From Bradyrhizobium sp. sBnM-33 (GTDB lineage Bacteria > Pseudomonadota > Alphaproteobacteria > Rhizobiales > Xanthobacteraceae): a stretch of DNA of 64,000 bases. Under the pieces are notes generated by a model. That model was not told the DNA's origin and did no database searches. It saw only the letters and a list, made by a program, of their open reading frames with translations. Made by a program: the position numbers and the translations under genes. Numbering within the stretch: the stretch's first letter is position 1; every line of letters starts with the position of its first letter. Location: contig NZ_CP136624.1 in assembly GCF_032917945.1 (NCBI RefSeq), forward strand, positions 5,332,001 through 5,396,000. Direction: 5' to 3'. This document shows, piece by piece, positions 1 through 7,831 of the stretch.

Positions 1-954
1 GCAGCGCAACGTCCGGGGCGGGGACGGGTCTTCGACTCCATCGTCGACGCGATTGGTGACACGCCGATCGTTCGTTTGCGCAAACTGCCGGAGCAGCATG
101 GTGTTAGCGCAACCATCCTGGCCAAGCTCGAATATTTCAATCCCGCCGCGAGCGTCAAAGACCGCATTGGCGCGGCGATGGTGATCGCGATGGAAAAAGC
201 CGGCGTGATCAACGCCGACACCGTGCTGATCGAGCCGACGTCAGGCAATACCGGCATTGCGCTGGCGTTTGTCGCGGCATCGCGCGGCTACCGGCTCAAG
301 CTGGTGATGCCGGAATCGATGTCGATCGAACGGCGCAAGATGCTGGCGTTCCTCGGCGCCGAGATCATCCTGACGCCCGCCGCGCAGGGCATGAAGGGCT
401 CGATCGCAACCGCTGAGGAACTGGTGCGGACCACGCCGAACGCCGTGATGCCGCAGCAGTTCAAGAACCTCGCCAACCCCGAAATTCACCGCCGCACCAC
501 AGCGGAAGAGATCTGGAATGACACCGGCGGCAATATCGATTTCTTCGTCGCCGGCGTTGGCACCGGCGGCACCATCACCGGCGTCGGCCAGGTGCTGAAA
601 CCGCGCAAGCCGTCTTTGCGGATCGTTGCCGTCGAGCCGGAGGAAAGCCCGGTGCTGGGCGGCGGCCAGCATACGCCGCACAAGATCCAGGGCATCGGCG
701 CCGGTTTCATTCCGGACATTCTGGATCGCTCTGTGATCGATGAGATCGTCAGGGTCAACGGCCCGACGGCGATCGAAATCTCGCGTGCGCTGGCGCGCAT
801 GGAGGGCATTCCCGGCGGCATCTCCTCAGGTGCTGCGATCGCGGCGGCGCTTGCGATCGGCAAGCGTCCCGAGAGCGCCGGCAAGACCATTTTGGCTGTC
901 GTGCCGTCATTCTCCGAGCGGTATCTGTCGACGGCCTTGTTTGAAGGAATTTAG
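1..954 (+). CDS. cysK: Cysteine synthase A (5' partial)
   Basis: O-acetylserine sulfhydrylase, a PLP enzyme that makes L-cysteine from O-acetylserine and sulfide in the cytoplasm. The frame is open from base 1, and the family N-terminus ([16 protein letters not shown]) lies upstream of the first in-window start codon at 76, so the true start is outside the window. The PLP lysine is in SVKDRIG (Lys codon 157-159). The substrate loop TSGNTGIAL and the phosphate-binding loop GTGGTITG are both present. It ends two bases before the next gene, so the two are probably cotranscribed. Family assignment is secure. Confidence 0.95.
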   Translation, partial: AAQRPGRGRVFDSIVDAIGDTPIVRLRKLPEQHGVSATILAKLEYFNPAASVKDRIGAAMVIAMEKAGVINADTVLIEPTSGNTGIALAFVAASRGYRLKLVMPESMSIERRKMLAFLGAEIILTPAAQGMKGSIATAEELVRTTPNAVMPQQFKNLANPEIHRRTTAEEIWNDTGGNIDFFVAGVGTGGTITGVGQVLKPRKPSLRIVAVEPEESPVLGGGQHTPHKIQGIGAGFIPDILDRSVIDEIVRVNGPTAIEISRALARMEGIPGGISSGAAIAAALAIGKRPESAGKTILAVVPSFSERYLSTALFEGI

Positions 955-956
955 CG

Positions 957-1196
957 ATGGCGGACCAGCCGCGGCGGCCGAGAACCCTGAACGATGCGCG
1001 CACCGAAGCCGAGGCCGCATTCAAGCGCGCGACCGCCAAGGTGGCACAAGCACCGGCCAAACAAGCCGCTGTTCCCGGCGTGCGCGAGCAGGTCACGCTG
1101 CGGATCGATCAGGATGTGCTGGAATGGTTTCAGGGGGGTGGTCCGGGTTGGCAGGATCGCATCAACGAGGCGCTGCGAAAGGCTGCAGGCAAATAG
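957..1196 (+). CDS. BrnA-like antitoxin family protein
   Basis: A 79-residue protein. Its C-terminal half (VTLRIDQDVLEWFQ, then GPGWQDRINEALRKAAG) matches the ribbon-helix-helix-like core of BrnA antitoxins. The N-terminal half is basic and Ala/Pro rich. The start is two bases after the cysK stop, with GAAGG inside the end of cysK as ribosome-binding site. BrnA normally pairs with the BrnT ribonuclease toxin, but no BrnT-like frame lies next to it. It may be an orphan antitoxin or a small DNA-binding protein; a toxin-antitoxin role is not supported here. Confidence 0.75.
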   Translation: MADQPRRPRTLNDARTEAEAAFKRATAKVAQAPAKQAAVPGVREQVTLRIDQDVLEWFQGGGPGWQDRINEALRKAAGK

Positions 1197-1204
1197 AGCG
1201 CTCT

Positions 1205-1446
1205 TAGACTAGAGCATGATGATTTGGTTAGATCGATTGGGCCGCAGACGCGCTTCACCTCTCCCGCTTGCGGGGTCGAGACGAGCGAAGCTCGCTCTTA
1301 GGTCGGCGCGAAGCGCCGGGTGGGGGCTCTCTCCACTCGGGTAGTGTCGCCCGCGGAGACACCCCACCCCAGCCCTCCCCCGCAGGCAGGAGAGGGAGCG
1401 CACCTCCTTCGTGATCGCAATCAAACCCAATTTCATCATGCTCTAG
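1205..1446. repeat. Dispersed intergenic repeat with terminal inverted repeat
   Basis: The segment begins ctagagcatgatga and ends tcatcatgctctag, a terminal inverted repeat. Inside are CTCTCCCGCTTGCGGGG, TCGGCGCGAAGCGCCGGGTG and GGAGACACCCCACCCC. A reverse-orientation relative with the same blocks lies at 35824-36095. It is non-coding and resembles the palindromic intergenic repeats common in Bradyrhizobium. Confidence 0.75.
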
Positions 1447-1474
1447 GCTGCATTGATCTGCGGCGTGCCAAATG

Positions 1475-1504
1475 AAAAGGCCCGGGATGATCCCGGGCCT
1501 TTTT
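1475..1504. terminator. Bidirectional intrinsic terminator
   Basis: A perfect stem GGCCCGGGA / TCCCGGGCC with a three-base loop, flanked by AAAA on the left and TTTTT on the right. It can serve both the plus-strand cysK-brnA unit and the minus-strand caspase gene whose stop is at 1525. Confidence 0.85.
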
Positions 1505-1524
1505 GGCAGATGGGTCGCTTGCCG

Positions 1525-2952
1525 TCAGCGCAACATGCCGCCGACGACGCCGCCGATGAAGCGTCCGGCACCGGCCGGATCGGGGCCGGGGTTGCTGTAC
1601 TGGCGCTGCGGCGGGGGCTGCTGCGGCTGCGCTTGAGGCTGCGCCTGAACGGTGCTGGGGGCGCGGCGCTTGGGAGCGGGACGCTCCTCATCGGAACTCG
1701 CAGTCGGTGCAGCCGCCACGATCTCCGTCAGCAGCGCCTTGTGCTGCAGCCTGTTCAGATAGCCGCTCTTCGGATAGCCGCGCGCCGCTTGCCAGCGCGT
1801 GATCACGGCGCGCGTCGGGGCGTCGAACTGGCCCGTGACCTTGGTATCGAAACCGAGCCCGTTGAGGCGGCGCTGCACGTCGCGGCGCTGGCCTTTGTCG
1901 AGGCCGATCTGATCCTCGGTGGTCTGGTTTGCTTCTTCCTTGAAGGTCGCGGGATCGATGCCCGTGCTCAGGTTGCGGGTTGCATCCTTTGCGCCGCTCT
2001 CGAGCGAGGCAATCCGCGACAGCGCCAGCGAGCGGAACTGACCGTTAGGATAGTTGGTCAAGTAGGCGTTGAACTCTTCCGGCTTGTTGGAATCCTTGAT
2101 CGAGCGCCAGAACTCCAGTTCGACGTCGGACCCCGGCTTTGCACCTGCCGCCGGTGCTGCAGCCGCCACGGCGCCGGGCGCGGGCGCGCCGTTCAGGTAG
2201 ACCGCGCCGATCAGGTTGGTGTGACCCCAGGGGAGCTGACCCTTGTTGGTCTCTTCGTTGACTTGGGCGCGGACCTTGGTCATCGCCTGCTGGATCTCGA
2301 CGCCGGGCTGGGTGAGGTTGGCGAGCAGGGCGCGCGTGAACGGGCTGTTGCCGCCTTCCTGGCCGTCGAGCGCGGTCTGGCCCGGGCCGGTCGCAAAGGC
2401 GATCAGCGTGCCTTCGCCGGACTTCATCTCGGCCAGACCGGTCTGCACATTGACGCTGCGGGTGGCGGAGTTCGACTTGATTTTGGCTGCGAACGGGTTG
2501 TCGCGGCAGGCGTCGAGGAACACCAGCTTGACCTTGGCATCGCCCATCGTCTGCTCGAGAGTGAGGTCGATATTGATCGCGGCACCGAGCTTGACATCCA
2601 TTTCGGATTTGATGTCGGCGTCGATCGGCAACAGATAGTTCGTGCCGGAGATCGCAATGCCGTGGCCGGCATAGAAGAACAGCGCGACGTCGGCGCCTTG
2701 CGCCTTCTTGCCGAAGTCGAGCAAACGTTCGGTCATCTTGTCGCGCGTGAGGTTGGAGCCTTCGACCACCTCGAATCCGACGTTGCGCAGCGCGGCGGCC
2801 ATCGCCTTTGCGTCCACGGAAGGATTCGGAAGCGGAGCGACGTTCTTGTAGGTGCCGTTGCCGACGACGAAAGCGACGCGCTTTTCGGCTTGAGCGGTTC
2901 CGGCCGCAAAGACCGTGCATATGACGGACAAAATGAGCGTTGGGTAACGCAT
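1525..2952 (-). CDS. Secreted caspase-family protease with C-terminal peptidoglycan-binding-like domain
   Basis: 475 residues. A signal peptide (about 1-22, cleavage after AQA) precedes a caspase-fold peptidase_C14 domain. The catalytic dyad is visible: His97 in FYAGHG and Cys149 in LDACRDNP. Residues about 230-340 form a linker with an Ala/Pro stretch. Residues about 350-410 resemble a PG_binding_1 repeat (VQRRLNGLGFDTKVTG...). The tail is Pro/Gln rich and ends GGVVGGML. A GGGGA ribosome-binding site lies eight bases upstream of the ATG. The signal peptide and peptidoglycan-binding module suggest a periplasmic or wall-associated protease; substrate unknown. Confidence 0.88.
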   Translation of the reverse strand: MRYPTLILSVICTVFAAGTAQAEKRVAFVVGNGTYKNVAPLPNPSVDAKAMAAALRNVGFEVVEGSNLTRDKMTERLLDFGKKAQGADVALFFYAGHGIAISGTNYLLPIDADIKSEMDVKLGAAINIDLTLEQTMGDAKVKLVFLDACRDNPFAAKIKSNSATRSVNVQTGLAEMKSGEGTLIAFATGPGQTALDGQEGGNSPFTRALLANLTQPGVEIQQAMTKVRAQVNEETNKGQLPWGHTNLIGAVYLNGAPAPGAVAAAAPAAGAKPGSDVELEFWRSIKDSNKPEEFNAYLTNYPNGQFRSLALSRIASLESGAKDATRNLSTGIDPATFKEEANQTTEDQIGLDKGQRRDVQRRLNGLGFDTKVTGQFDAPTRAVITRWQAARGYPKSGYLNRLQHKALLTEIVAAAPTASSDEERPAPKRRAPSTVQAQPQAQPQQPPPQRQYSNPGPDPAGAGRFIGGVVGGMLR

Positions 2953-3126
2953 ATGAAATCCCCCTGCAGAATCAACAAAGGCTTTGGCTGTAACGCTGGC
3001 TGGACATTACAAATATCGCCCGCTTCGCACCACAAAAAAGCAGCCGAACGGCCAAATCCGGAGCCATCCGTTACCGTCGCGACACGCGGCGTAGCGTGAT
3101 CTAGATCACAGCCGGGAAAATAAACT

Positions 3127-4002
3127 TCAGCCTTGCACGCGCGCAGGCGAAGGATTCGGTTTCAGGTTCAACAGATTGCCAGTGAGGATCAGCGCCGCGC
3201 CGAGCACGGTGAATGCATCCAGCCGTTCCGAATAGATCAGCCAGCCAGCGGCGGCGCTCAATGGGACCCGCAGAAAATCCATCGGGATCACCACGGTAGC
3301 ATCCGCGTGCAGCATCGCGCGCGCCATGCAGTAGTGGGAAAACGTGCCGCAAAACGCGATTACCACCACCCAGCCCCAGAGATGGGCTGGCGGCCACGTC
3401 CAGACGTAGAGCGCGGGGAAGAGACCGGCCGCCGACTGTATCACCAGCATCCAGAACAGGATCGAGAGTGTCTGCTCGGTCCGGGTGAGCGACTTCACCA
3501 TCGCCACCGAAACGCCGAACCCGACCGCGGCTGCCAGCGCGATCAATTGCCCCGGATTGATCTCGCTGGCAGCAGGACGAACGATCACGAAGACGCCGAC
3601 GATTCCGAGCACGATTGCGGCGATCTTCCAGGGTGTCGTGCGCTCGCCGAGAAACGTCGCGGCCAGGATCGCGGTCCAGATCGGCATGGTGAATTCGATC
3701 GCCACCACCTGACCGATCGGGATCAGCGTCAGCGCAAGGAACCAGCCGAGCTGCGCGCCGTAGTGAATGAGGTTGCGTGCAACGTGCTGCGGCAGCCGCG
3801 CCGTCTTCATCATGGCAAATCCGCCCCTGGCGCGGATCAGCGGGTACAGCATCAGAAAGCCGAGGACCGAGCGCATCTCCATGAGCTGGAACACGTTGAT
3901 CTCGCGCGCCGCTTCGCGTCCGGCGATCGCGATGATCAGCATCAGGGTCAGCCAGCCGGCCATCCACAGCGCGGCCAGGGTTTTGGAGGGTGTGCGGTCC
4001 AT
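3127..4002 (-). CDS. DMT-superfamily (EamA) transporter
   Basis: An inner-membrane protein of about 291 residues with two tandem EamA halves and roughly ten hydrophobic segments; the conserved stretch FTMPIWTAILAATFLGER ends the first half. Family members export metabolites or amino acids; the substrate cannot be read from sequence. The frame stays open upstream to 4170, into the ridA-like start, but those codons encode a non-hydrophobic, shadow-like peptide, so the ATG at 4002 (MDRTPSKTLAALWMAG) is preferred. No strong ribosome-binding site supports any start. It is divergent from the ridA-like gene. Confidence 0.85.
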   Translation of the reverse strand: MDRTPSKTLAALWMAGWLTLMLIIAIAGREAAREINVFQLMEMRSVLGFLMLYPLIRARGGFAMMKTARLPQHVARNLIHYGAQLGWFLALTLIPIGQVVAIEFTMPIWTAILAATFLGERTTPWKIAAIVLGIVGVFVIVRPAASEINPGQLIALAAAVGFGVSVAMVKSLTRTEQTLSILFWMLVIQSAAGLFPALYVWTWPPAHLWGWVVVIAFCGTFSHYCMARAMLHADATVVIPMDFLRVPLSAAAGWLIYSERLDAFTVLGAALILTGNLLNLKPNPSPARVQG

Positions 4003-4162
4003 TCGGGGGGAGATCGGTTGAGGGCAGGCCGGTATCGGCGCGCGCGCCACAATTTGCAACGCGCAAATGCGCGGGGGCAGCGATGCACGCCATCGCAATT
4101 TCGCTGTGGGAGCCGCTCCCCGTTCAGTGCTAAGAGCGGCGGTCTCAAGGGAGGACTTACGC

Positions 4163-4561
4163 ATGCGCATCTTGCAACCGGCCGAATGGTCGAAACCCCG
4201 CGGCTTCTCGCATGGTGTCGAGGTCGACGGCCCCGGTAAATGGATCGTGCTGGCCGGCCAGACCGGCGGCGACGAGAAGGGCGACTATGCTCCCGACATG
4301 GCCGCGCAGGTCGGCACGGCGCTCAAGCGCATCGTCAAGCTGCTTGGGGAAGCAGGCGCCGGCCCAGAGCACATCGTGCGCTTGACTTGGTACCTGACCA
4401 GCCGCAGCGAATACGAGGCCGCAGGTCCCGGCATCGGTGCGGCCTGGAAGGAAACACTGGGGCGCAATTTCCCGCCGTCAACGCTGCTCTACATCGACGG
4501 GCTGGTCGACGTCCGGGCCAAGGTCGAAATCGAAGTCACCGCCTTTGTTCCGAAGGCGTAA
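4163..4561 (+). CDS. Rid-family (YjgF/YER057c/UK114) protein
   Basis: 132 residues with the Rid fold from start to end (SHGVEVDGPGKWIVLAGQTG..., ending KVEIEVTAFVPKA). RidA hydrolyses reactive 2-aminoacrylate imines from PLP enzymes. AAGGGAGG eight bases upstream fixes the ATG at 4163. By hand alignment, the position of the E. coli RidA Arg105 is Ser here (FPPSTLLY against FPARSCVE), so it probably belongs to a Rid subgroup without the classic deaminase activity. A divergent transporter lies upstream and a small hypothetical gene 78 bases downstream. Confidence 0.85.
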   Translation: MRILQPAEWSKPRGFSHGVEVDGPGKWIVLAGQTGGDEKGDYAPDMAAQVGTALKRIVKLLGEAGAGPEHIVRLTWYLTSRSEYEAAGPGIGAAWKETLGRNFPPSTLLYIDGLVDVRAKVEIEVTAFVPKA

Positions 4562-4639
4562 CCAGACATCACACCCACCGGAGGGACGCTGTCCGTTTGA
4601 TCAGGCGCGCCGGAAAAGGCAAAAGGATACCGTGAGCCA

Positions 4640-4843
4640 ATGACCACTACTCGATCGACCTCTGCAGATTTCGTGACCGCCTTCGCAACCGGCTGGCCCG
4701 AGCACCAGCCCGACATCATGGTACTGTCGCTGACCACGCACCGCGGCGTGCAGGACTTTGCGTTCAACAAGGAGCAGGCCTTACTGATCGCCAAGACGAT
4801 CAAGGACACCGCGGCGAAGCTCGAGAAGCCGAAGACGAGTTAA
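4640..4843 (+). CDS. Conserved hypothetical protein, 67 aa
   Basis: A soluble 67-residue protein (MTTTRSTSADFVTAFATGWP..., ending KLEKPKTS) with no signal peptide or membrane segment. The C-terminal third is predicted helical and lysine rich. It follows the Rid-family gene on the same strand and may be cotranscribed. Codon use looks native. Function not recognised. Confidence 0.65.
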   Translation: MTTTRSTSADFVTAFATGWPEHQPDIMVLSLTTHRGVQDFAFNKEQALLIAKTIKDTAAKLEKPKTS

Positions 4844-4863
4844 GAGCGCGAATAATCGCTCGC

Positions 4864-5003
4864 CGTCATACCCCGCGAAAGCGGGGTATCCAGTACGCTG
4901 CGGCCCATCGAGTTATCCCGAATATCTCTGGAATACTGGATCACCCGCCGGAGCCTGTCATCGGGCACGCATTCGCGCGACCCGCTGGCGGGCGATGACA
5001 GGG
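4864..5003. repeat. Intergenic palindromic repeat
   Basis: The segment opens with a perfect hairpin, ATACCCCGC-GAAA-GCGGGGTAT (4868-4889), and continues through GGATCACCCGCCGG to GCGATGACAGGG. This is the layout of dispersed alphaproteobacterial REP-like sequences. It has no coding potential and separates two convergent genes. Confidence 0.6.
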
Positions 5004-5020
5004 TGGCGGTGCGGATTGAC

Positions 5021-5467
5021 CTACTTCGACAGCGAAATACTGGCAGCGCGGAACTGGCTGTCGGCCCTCATGGCGATCTGCTGCTTGTTGCCGGTGGTCT
5101 TCAGCGAGATATTGGCGGTGAATCCGGCCGCCTGAGCGATCACCTGGAAACTGCCGCTAGCCCCGCGGCCCTGGATGCTGCCGCCGATATTCCGGCTGGT
5201 TTCGGTCCAGGTGCCGTTGACTTCGCCGCCGGCTGCGACCACCGCCGCTTGCAGGTTGAACCTGTAGGCGTCGCTGGCGCAGGTGAGAACCATTTCCATG
5301 CTGGCCCCGCTCACCTTGTAAGTGGAGCGGCAGCGGATCCGCTCGCTCGAACCGTCGTCCAAGGTCACCGTGCCGGGACCGGACCATGTGCCGGCCATGC
5401 CGGCGAACGTACTGGACTGAGCGTAGCTCGTGGAAGCGGCCAACACCGTCGTAAAAAGTGCCGTCAT
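5021..5467 (-). CDS. Secreted hypothetical protein
   Basis: The conserved body starts after a signal-like segment ending STSYAQ and runs AGTWSGPGTVTLDDGSSERI to FRAASISLSK. It looks like a small beta-rich periplasmic or secreted domain with two cysteines that could pair. The start is uncertain: the ATG at 5467 gives a short signal peptide with no clear ribosome-binding site, while the frame is open further upstream across the end of the neighbouring gene. Similar in build and order to the gene just upstream (5535-5888), so the two may be a secreted pair. Function unknown. Confidence 0.6.
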   Translation of the reverse strand: MTALFTTVLAASTSYAQSSTFAGMAGTWSGPGTVTLDDGSSERIRCRSTYKVSGASMEMVLTCASDAYRFNLQAAVVAAGGEVNGTWTETSRNIGGSIQGRGASGSFQVIAQAAGFTANISLKTTGNKQQIAMRADSQFRAASISLSK

Positions 5468-5534
5468 AAAAAAAGCGACGGCTGCGAATGTCAGCCGCCG
5501 CGCTTGGGCAGAAAATTCAAAAGTCTGGCTTGCC

Positions 5535-5888
5535 TTACTGACGGGACGCTTCCCATCGACCGCTACATGCGACACCAGCTGAAGCCCCATTCCATTTCCC
5601 CGATCCGGAGTTGCCACTGAGTTGACCGTTCGCATATGCACCATTGATCGAGACTCGCACAAGTCCCCCGCTGCCGACGCTGCCAGAGACGGGACCGCCC
5701 GAAATCTTGCCGCCGGTGACATTCACGGTCGAGGTAGTCTGCGCATCGCAATTGCCCGTTTTTGTGACAACGGTGACCTGCCAAAGACCGTCATAGGGGG
5801 ACTGGGCGGAGGCGGGAGCGGTGGCGAAGGTGGCGGCGGAAGCAAGCAACGAAACAAACAACAGGTTGTGAATGCGATTGGAGCGCAT
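5535..5888 (-). CDS. Secreted hypothetical protein, 117 aa
   Basis: A signal peptide (about 1-29, ending APASAQ) precedes a short Gly/Ser/Asn-rich domain beginning SPYDGLWQVTVVTKTGNC and ending ACSGRWEASRQ, with two cysteines. It reads like the small beta-rich secreted proteins common in Bradyrhizobium. It is followed on the same strand by the secreted protein at 5021-5467, whose frame overlaps its 3' end. No enzyme motif seen. Confidence 0.65.
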   Translation of the reverse strand: MRSNRIHNLLFVSLLASAATFATAPASAQSPYDGLWQVTVVTKTGNCDAQTTSTVNVTGGKISGGPVSGSVGSGGLVRVSINGAYANGQLSGNSGSGKWNGASAGVACSGRWEASRQ

Positions 5889-6090
5889 GGATCAAGTCCC
5901 CGAAATGTGTGTGATGGCTTGCCTTATCTGGTCACAATGTGTCCAAACTTGGGTGCGCCGCAACACTGTGGAAAGTTCCCGCGATCTCAAACACATCAAG
6001 GTGAATCCAGTTCCGGCCGTGGAACGAAAACTTCGCAATTTGGTCTCGTTTGCGACCTATTTACAGGGCGCAACGGTATTATAGTAGTGA

Positions 6091-6690
6091 TCAATGCTTA
6101 CTGTCGGGCAGGCTCGGCGCTTGGGTGGCGAACTCCTCTTCCTGCGGTGTCGCAGGAAGGTTGTTGTGGGTCTTGGCGTGAAAGATGACGTCAGCGAGCA
6201 GTTTCTGGCCCAGCGGGGCCAGCGCTCGCTCCCAGAGCTCGCGCGCGGTCTCTCCCTTCTTGACGAACACCCACTCCTGCGCGGCGATGGCACCGGCATC
6301 CATCCGGTCGGCGAGGTGGTAGACGGTACCGCCGGCGATCGGATCGCCTTCCTTGATGGTCCATTCGACGGCGGCGATGCCGCGGTGCCGGGGCAGGAGC
6401 GAGGGGTGATAGCCGATGCCGCCGAGTTTGGCGGTGGCCAGCGCTTCCCTGGTGACGCGGGCATGGCTGTGCGCGGTTACGATCAGGTCGGTACCGGGCC
6501 CGATTTCCGATGCGAGCACCCGTTTCGGATGGGCCTGCACGACGACCTCGATCCCGGCGGCCCGCGCGGTGGCGGCAAGCCGGTCCTCGCCATCGTGGAC
6601 GACAACGCGGATGATATCGACCCCGTGTTGGCGCAGCGTGTTGAATGTCGTCACGCCAAAATGGCGGGAACCGACCAGGGTAATCCGCAT
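6091..6690 (-). CDS. Formyltransferase-family protein
   Basis: 199 residues with the formyl_transf_N fold. The N-terminal Rossmann strand MRITLVGSRHFG, the loop YHPSLLPRHRG and DPIAGGTVYHLADRMDAG are all seen, which places it with the 10-formyl-THF-dependent transferases such as Fmt and PurN. The canonical Asn two positions before the catalytic His (N-x-H) is Gly here (GYHPSLLP), while the His and the Asp of MDAG remain. That pattern suggests a separate subfamily with an altered reaction; the acceptor is unknown. It is shorter than Fmt and lacks the C-terminal tRNA-binding domain. Confidence 0.75.
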   Translation of the reverse strand: MRITLVGSRHFGVTTFNTLRQHGVDIIRVVVHDGEDRLAATARAAGIEVVVQAHPKRVLASEIGPGTDLIVTAHSHARVTREALATAKLGGIGYHPSLLPRHRGIAAVEWTIKEGDPIAGGTVYHLADRMDAGAIAAQEWVFVKKGETARELWERALAPLGQKLLADVIFHAKTHNNLPATPQEEEFATQAPSLPDSKH

Positions 6691-6834
6691 GTGTTCCGTC
6701 CGTCGTTAATCAGGCCGATATGCCGATAGCACACGATGCCGGCCTGTTTCGATGCTCGCCAACAGGCTCGCGGGTTATCAACAGGGCCGACCGGCTGAGC
6801 ACAGGCGGAGCGGCAGGCGCCTAATCCTGTTCCG

Positions 6835-7080
6835 TTACCATGACAGGATCCGCAGTCCTGGCCTGGAATGGGGCGAGGCCGGTGATCGGGCCGGCTCGGG
6901 CTGTTGTTCAGCCACCCTTTGCAGGCACACCCGCAAGTCGGCGCTGCACTGCTTCATCTGGTTGCGCAGCTCGCGCCGGGCGAAGGCGGTGAGGGTGGGA
7001 TCGCCAAGCTGCTGCCAGGCAGCGCGCAGCCATTGCTGCAGGGCGCGGATATCGGAATCGAGCACTTCGGGCTGGTTCAT
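6835..7080 (-). CDS. Small hypothetical protein, 81 aa
   Basis: An 81-residue protein (MNQPEVLDSDIRALQQWLRA...) with an amphipathic helical N-terminal half containing two cysteines (MKQCSADLRVC) and a Pro/Ser-rich tail. No membrane segment or signal. It stands alone between convergent and divergent neighbours. Coding status rests on coherent helical composition; function not recognised. Confidence 0.5.
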   Translation of the reverse strand: MNQPEVLDSDIRALQQWLRAAWQQLGDPTLTAFARRELRNQMKQCSADLRVCLQRVAEQQPEPARSPASPHSRPGLRILSW

Positions 7081-7241
7081 GCCGCCGGAATCCCAAAACG
7101 TGATCGCGCCTTGATTAGGACTGATTCTCCCGCCGACGCCTACTCCGTAACAGGGCGGACAGCACGAAATGGGCCCGCCTGGAAGCTGGGGAACGCGCGC
7201 CCTACATATTCATTGGATGGACGCCTCCTGGAGAGACCTCG

Positions 7242-7640
7242 ATGTCCCGCAATCCGGCGCTTGTTCTCTTCGTGGCGCTCAGCCTGATCGTTCCCGTAAA
7301 GGCATTCGCACAACTGACGCCGCCAGCCGGCTCGGCTGGCGCGGGGAATTCGCCGATATCGGGCGTGCCGTTCGGACCGGCCAACCCCAGGGCGCTCTCC
7401 GATCCCAGCGGCATCGGCAATGCCGCGAACGTGCCACCGCTCCGCGCCAACCCCCCGCCGCCGGCCGTCTCCTACGGCGCAGTTGAGGCGCCGCGCGCAC
7501 GTGTCGTGACGCCGCCATATCCAACCGCCTCGCAGCGGATCGTCAGTGCGCGCAAGGCCCGCCCGCGCAAGCCGCCGCCGGTTCGCCCGCGGGGGCGGCC
7601 CGAGGTGAGTTCGTTCACCGGGATCTGCCGCGGGTGCTAG
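7242..7640 (+). CDS. Secreted proline-rich protein, 132 aa
   Basis: The ATG at 7242 has a TGGAGAG ribosome-binding site. A signal peptide of about 23 residues (LFVALSLIVPVKAFAQ) is followed by a low-complexity Pro/Ala/Gly region, a basic patch (SARKARPRKPPPVRPRGRP) and a short C-terminus with two cysteines (GICRGC). Probably periplasmic or wall associated. No known domain. Confidence 0.7.
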   Translation: MSRNPALVLFVALSLIVPVKAFAQLTPPAGSAGAGNSPISGVPFGPANPRALSDPSGIGNAANVPPLRANPPPPAVSYGAVEAPRARVVTPPYPTASQRIVSARKARPRKPPPVRPRGRPEVSSFTGICRGC

Positions 7641-7831
7641 CGATCAATTCCGATCCATCCTGCGGGACACGAAGCGCGCCGGAAGACTGATACTCCGCGC
7701 CCGGCCACAGCTAGGAACAAATTTTCTCTTGCCGGATTTGTCCAAGGTCAAACGCTCAGCGGTCGTGCGTGCTGGTCCCTCCATGTGCCGACACCGAGTA
7801 TCGTGCAACGCAAAATTGCCCTTTGGCGGGG

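Noticed and set aside
1453..3099. Long plus-strand open frame antisense to the caspase gene
   Set aside because: Composition is Arg/Leu/Gly rich and mirrors the opposite strand codons; no motif or start signal.
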